Shown here: in pieces, positions 58,764 through 64,000 of the stretch
How positions within the stretch are numbered: the stretch's first letter is position 1
How the letters are laid out: each line of letters starts with the position of its first letter
Assembly (NCBI GenBank): GCA_036898135.1
Contig: CM072512.1
Coordinates: 24,119,424-24,183,423 of the forward strand
Direction of reading: 5' to 3'
DNA length: 64,000 nucleotides
Source of the DNA: Oncomelania hupensis
Taxonomy: Eukaryota; Mollusca; Gastropoda; Littorinimorpha; Pomatiopsidae
The notes under the pieces: model-generated
What the model saw: only the letters and a program-made list of their open reading frames with translations
What the model was told of the DNA's origin: nothing
Database searches by the model: none
Translations under genes and position numbers: made by a program

Positions 58764-60406
58764 AGTAACAGAAAAATTCAATCTGCAATCTAACTGTCAT
58801 AAATTTCTTTTGTGCGGTTTTTAAACTGATTATCCTTTTGATCAGAAGATTCATACAAACGTGATATTAGTTTGTAAATAGTTTTTAATGTTCCAATTTC
58901 ACGTATACACGCATTCATCAAAAGGCCTTCCTTATACAATTACACAAATGGAGACAGAGAGATAAACTTGAAACACTGAAGGCGTAAAATACACAACAGT
59001 GGGAACACAACACAATATACGTTTTCCTAATTTTATGGTTCTCTTCTTTCTCACTCAAGGTAGTAGAATAATAATTAAAACGGGATTCAAGAAAACTATA
59101 TTAAAAAAAAACTATATGTCCTAGAGTAATAAAATAATAAGAAGCTGAACTATAATAAGATTTTATCTCTCTCTGTAGCAATCCGGTTCTGGTCTGACAG
59201 ACAATTACGTTTATCAAATCATGAAAATATTTTATGCATTTCCAAACTTAATTTCAATATATTTCAACAAGTAAATCATAAAATATACATATTCAAATTA
59301 CCGTGTCTGTCATGAACAGAATCCAGAATCACCACAGTGGAAAACAGAAGTAGCCTACAAGGTAACACAGTTACATTTCCGAGGTGACACAACATAAACA
59401 TTCACTCTTTTTTCACAGTCTATCTTTCATTCCAATATTTCTCTATCCTAGTCCTATTTCATCCATCCAATCACAGACACTATCAGATGCATACGATAAC
59501 AGCCTTCTGTTCAGTTCAGGTGGATAGATTAAAGTCCCCGGACGCAGTAGCATATATAGGGGACTTAGCCTTCTGTTCTCCAAACAGTCTTTATATAGCC
59601 GAGTCTCATCACCAAAATATTAAAGAACTAGGAAATATAGTACCCACGCAAAGCCAATACATAGGACACCTGCCTATGTCAATAGCCCTCGCTCGTGTCC
59701 TAACTCTATAAACACGTGATGTGTACACAAATGTAAATATTTGCCAAGTCACTTCGTGACACTAACCATGAAATACAGTTCAATATGCAATTTATCCATG
59801 AAATGCACTTCTAATTCATTTACTGCCTACACAGAATTTTAAAACGATTTATGATTTATTTACATATTTATACTGCCAGAGCCTTACGTTACAAAATGTA
59901 GAATGGCTATTTAGGCAGTATATTTATTGGTTTATGATCGTAATAGAGAAGCAGCGAACTACATGTGGTTGTGAAGCGCATGTTCAGTGAGATCGCTTAA
60001 CATCAACATGTAGGGTGCAACCTTTCGTCTGTCCTGTTCGTGGCCATTCTAAGGTTCTCAATGTGAGTAATGTAACCTGCTACAACTTTTAACTTCCAAT
60101 GATTTTCTCTGAGTATGTTCAAGTTCAAAGAGTATTGCTTTTCCTTTCTGAGGTCCTGAAGCTTAAGGTTTTCACTTGTCTATTTTGTGAATAGTTTTCA
60201 CACGCGTTTCTGTACACTATTTATTTATTTGGATGGACAACATTATTTCCATTACACACAGGAAATTATGTTATGATAAATGACACCGATAGTTTCAATA
60301 TTTTATACAATCATACAATTATTGAAAAAAATCGTTTACGTAATCTAACATACTGACATAAAAAATAAAATAAATTGTATTTATTTATGTGCAAATGTGC
60401 GTATGT
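58764..60406. other. No gene seen
   Basis: 1.6 kb of AT-rich sequence with no gene, RNA or repeat I can support. Confidence 0.5.
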
Positions 60407-60443
60407 TTTACTACTACTGCTACTGCTACTACTACTACTACTG

Positions 60444-60481
<38 letters not shown>

Positions 60482-60498
60482 GCTACAACTACTACTAT

Positions 60499-60560
<62 letters not shown>
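60407..60560. repeat. (CTA)n microsatellite
   Basis: About 50 CTA units with a few CTG, CAA and TTA variants. Confidence 0.97.
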
Positions 60561-60562
<2 letters not shown>

Positions 60563-60784
60563 TTTATACTACTAGTTTAGTTAAATGTATCTGTTGTATT
60601 TGAGTCTAGTCCCTTTTAATGTTGTGATTGATGTCTTTTCATTGTATTTTACTGTTTTAAGAAACGTTTACAATCATATGTTTTGTTTTTAAGGTGTGTA
60701 ATATTTTTAGTTGTATTGCTTTGTTAAATGATGTGATAATGAATGTTTTTATTGTGGACATGTACTTTGGCCAGGCGCTCGTGC

Positions 60785-60786
<2 letters not shown>

Positions 60787-60823
<37 letters not shown>

Positions 60824-60832
60824 TGTGTGTGT
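60787..60832. repeat. (TG)n microsatellite
   Basis: Nearly pure TG dinucleotides. Confidence 0.95.
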
Positions 60833-60939
60833 ACTTTTAATTAATGTACATACGTCTGGTTTAGCAGTTTTTACTAGGCATGTTTTTGTTTTACATATTT
60901 TATTTTGTTTTGTTTTTAATACTATTGCTTTATTTATTG

Positions 60940-60996
60940 CATTGTAAAGCGTGGCGAGCCCATGTTTGTTGGGGTACCACGCTATATAAATCTACC

Positions 60997-61059
<63 letters not shown>
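60940..61059 (+). mobile_element. Possible LINE 3' end with (ATT)n tail
   Basis: GTAAAGCGTGGCGAGCC, GGTACCACGCTATATAAAT and then about 20 ATT units. A hairpin-like end (AAGCGTGG/CCACGCT) before a short-repeat tail is characteristic of CR1/L2-like LINEs. The upstream 3' UTR has no coding part in the window. Confidence 0.45.
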
Positions 61060-61060
<1 letters not shown>

Positions 61061-61435
61061 AGTCACCACCAGTGCTATTACTTCTACTACTATTACTTCT
61101 ACTACTACTGCTACTCGGCTACTACTACTACCACCACCACCACAACCACCACTGTCGTCAAGTAGTTATTGCTGGTGGCAGAGACTTCGGGGAAATTTTA
61201 ATGGTTAAAAAATTTGGGAGAAAATGCGAGTTTTCAGATTCTTCTTGAACGTGTTGTGTGTCTGGATGAGGCGAAGTTCGGAAGGTAAAGATAGAATTGC
61301 CGCAGTCAAGTCAGGACAGAATGAAGGCCACACCAAGTTTGTTGGAAGTGGCTTTCACTGTGCGGTATCCGAGTCTTCGAACTCGAGAATGAAGAGATTC
61401 TCATAGTATGTTGATCTGAGTTTCCATTGAGGCAT
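61060..61435. other. No gene seen; CTA/CAC-rich patch
   Basis: Short trinucleotide stretches at 61080-61150, otherwise nothing. Confidence 0.45.
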
Positions 61436-61447
61436 TTTCATCAAGAT

Positions 61448-62074
61448 TACATAACATGGTTATTGCTTTAGGTCCAGCGGACTCTTCCGAGCCAAATCAG
61501 GACCAGAGAAGCGAAAGAGGACTCACCCCTGATCCGCATAAAAGATCTGCCGAAACAACCTTAGTGGTAACACTGAAGGCAATCTACCAGCCGGTCACTT
61601 TACAATAAAGACATCACACGCAGGGGACGCTGAGGCTATACTCTAATTTATCGAACCCCCGTTTACAAAAACAAAATATAATACAAATATCATTATAAAA
61701 TATCAACAAAACACATTCATATAAAATGCCTACATTGCCAAATATTAACATCATGGGAAGCCCCAGTGACCATTTGGCAGAAAGCGTCCAATATTCCCAA
61801 GCTGATCCAACAGACCTCACACACAAATAAGGAGTTTTGTCCCTGAAGTTTTCAAGAAAAAAGGTAGGTGACTGGTCTAGCGAAGAAGAAGATAGTATAG
61901 TAGATTGATAGAAAAGAATACGAATGAGGAAGAACAAAGGAGAAAGACAGCGTGGGTAGATTACCGTCCCCGGACACAGATGCGTATAGGCGACAGTGGG
62001 AATTTAAAGCACTAAATTTCCAGAAAGTGGGGATACTATTTATACCTGAAACCCCCGGCACCTTCACGGGGGTA
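61448..62074 (-). mobile_element. R1 retroposon, longest copy
   Basis: 627 bp with perfect 12-bp TSDs, TTTCATCAAGAT at 61436-61447 and 62075-62086. Minus-strand 5' end ACCCCCGTGAAGGTGCCGGG, 3' end GGTCC...GGACC hairpin plus CATGTTATGTAAT. It retains a segment after the CATTTGTTC region that is shorter in other copies. Confidence 0.88.
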
Positions 62075-62132
62075 TTTCATCAAGATAGACTTCCAAATTG
62101 CAGACAGATTTGGAGAACTTAATCCGGTGACC

Positions 62133-62340
<208 letters not shown>

Positions 62341-63339
62341 AAGCTCCATTGAGATACCTTATACGTTGTTGAATTATAACGCTATTTAAAAATGATATTA
62401 TTGAAAGAAAAATATAAATATTTTGTTTTGTAAGTCACTGAGACGAACACACGAATAATTGAATGAGTAGCATATACGTCATCTCAGTCTTTTGTCATTT
62501 GTTTGTATTTCTTACTTTGTCCCCTTGTCGAATATAGATACGAAATTGCTAAGGGATTTTTACTGTTGAATCAGTCTGATAGAAGCTCTGCACAGAGGAC
62601 TGGTTTACAATAGGCGCTGGCCTAGCTAACGGTGTTTTTTTTTTTCAAGTCTTTTTTTTACCAGCCACTAAAAAAGCTTTGTGTTCTAAATGATCACAGC
62701 CTATTCTGATTGTGAAAATAACTTTAGTATCAAATAGGCCTGCCGTGTCGGTGTGGAACATTTGACACGTTTTGGAAGAATGATATGCTGTGGGAGCCAT
62801 TTGCAGAATCTGTCAGCAAGCGATAAAATGTTTGGCAGTGGAAGCAACATTACAATGCTACAGATTCTTGTGTGAGGGCGTACTGCAGCCCTAATAGTAG
62901 GTGTGTGATATATATTTTATTCAGAGACCGTTGGGTGTTTGTGTTTTTGGTAGATCTGGACGTTTCTAATTTTGATTTGGGTTGAGATCCAATGTTATTA
63001 CTTATTTATTTTTTATTTTGTTTTCTATAATCATCATTCCATTATGGATCACTGGAAGGAACATTATTCGAGGATATCCTTTTAAATGTTGAACTTTGAC
63101 TACGCTTAATCTACATGTGTGATGACAATGATATGACTAATCCTATGAAGGATCACTGAGAACGAATAATATCATCTGTGTTACATATAAGACTACCACT
63201 ACAGTTATCAACAAATAACTTTTTTTTTTGTTTACAATAACATTCCAATATAAAGAAATTCTACAGACTTTAGTTTCGATGTATAATAACTTTTACAAAC
63301 GAGAGGGAGCTGTGCGTAGACGGAGTTTTCATACTGACA
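62341..63339. other. No gene seen
   Basis: AT-rich sequence without recognisable features. Confidence 0.5.
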
Positions 63340-63471
63340 GTATAAAGGAGGCCATATTTGATAAAGAACTACAATAAAGAACTATTCCACGAGTGATGAA
63401 GAAGTAAAGACCTGACCGTCTGAAGGCAAGAATCCCTTGATCTTCACGTGTTGAAGCTGTGGTTCATAAAC
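63340..63471 (+). promoter_or_regulatory. Weak candidate promoter and untranslated first exon
   Basis: CAGTATAAAGG at 63339-63349 could be a TATA box. About 120 bp later ATAAACT|GTAAGTAG gives a strong donor at 63471. There is no ATG-led frame in between. This would be the 5' UTR exon of a gene beyond the window, but both signals are short. Confidence 0.15.
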
Positions 63472-64000
63472 TGTAAGTAGATTTATAATGTTAAATGCGT
63501 CTTGAATGAATGTCAAGAAAAGTGAGTAAAGTATTATTTTATATCAAGGTAAAGAAGTAACAATTAATATTTTGCAACACCAATATATATGTGCATGCAT
63601 TAAAGCACTGACACCATTCATTCTATCTCATTGATGTGCGTGTTTTATAAGTGTGCATGAAAGAACAGAAATAGTGAAACATAAAAAAAAACTCAACAAA
63701 ACGGTATGGTCTCGTAAAATGTATGAGTACATAAGGTCTTTGTCGTTTATGTGTTTCACGTAAATTTCATGGGTCACGTGACAACCAGAAAACAGTCATT
63801 GAACGTGCAGAAGTTCGCGCAACTTGGGCTTTCAATCTAATAACAAGGGGTCTTCAGTGAAGTGATACCGATCGCGCTGTGAGGCTTTGCCTATAATAGC
63901 GCAACGTCTTCAGCAAAGTGATAATCGTGCTATTCTAAACATCTCGCTCCCATTCTAAGTTGCTACATAAATCAAACATAAAGTTTATGTATTCTGATAG
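63472..64000. other. No gene seen
   Basis: Nothing recognised. Confidence 0.5.

Overview
This window is nuclear DNA from an animal, most likely a gastropod mollusc or close lophotrochozoan relative (inference). The signs are an intron-containing receptor gene of the GRL101 type (LDL-receptor class A repeats, C-type lectin, leucine-rich repeats, 7TM), several tRNA-derived SINEs, RTE-like and CR1/L2-like LINEs, a Gmr1-like Ty3/gypsy element, TTAGGG-type telomeric repeats, and very abundant microsatellites. There are no operons or bacterial-type genes.

The only clear host gene lies on the minus strand at 36244-50845. Eight exons can be placed by splice sites that agree in phase. In order they encode a spacer with three short repeats, a CUB-like region, an LDLa, a C-type lectin domain, more LDLa repeats, an LRR block, a hinge and a complete 7TM domain. 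The 5' end (signal peptide) was not found. One exon (38975-39179) needs a 1-nt frameshift to keep both its LDLa end and its LRR cap. The acceptor of that exon sits directly against a trinucleotide microsatellite.

0-15.5 kb: mostly unique or decayed sequence with retroposon fragments. It includes a 3.5-kb unit at 6292-9785, flanked by ~335-bp inverted repeats and carrying a gene for a PIN/FEN-like (5'-nuclease fold) protein. This may be an undescribed DNA transposon. 15.5-23.5 kb: a Gmr1-like gypsy element (gag-PR-IN order, RT/RNaseH missing) whose integrase is split by a CR1/L2-like LINE with an open EN-RT frame. Two convergent THAP-type first exons sit in the region just 5' of gag. 23.8-25.4 kb: a ~32-bp minisatellite array interrupted by an internally deleted RTE copy. 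27.5-30.9 kb: a full-length RTE-like LINE with 12-bp target-site duplications (TSDs). 31-36 kb: microsatellites, an interstitial telomeric patch and SINEs. 36-51 kb: the receptor gene, with introns full of repeats. 50.9-54.7 kb: a 3.8-kb hAT-like insertion next to the receptor's first recognisable exon, containing a 477-bp tandem duplication and another RTE copy. 55-58.8 kb: SINEs and an internally deleted RTE copy. 58.8-64 kb: largely featureless apart from microsatellites, one more retroposon and a 208-bp TA palindrome.

The most interesting mobile sequence is a repeat family called R1 here. Four copies (467-627 bp) share the same 5' end, a (TGTAA)n-type 3' tail and 11-12-bp TSDs. Extremely short 46- and 57-nt 3' copies also have TSDs. 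It behaves like a retroposon but shows no tRNA-like head.
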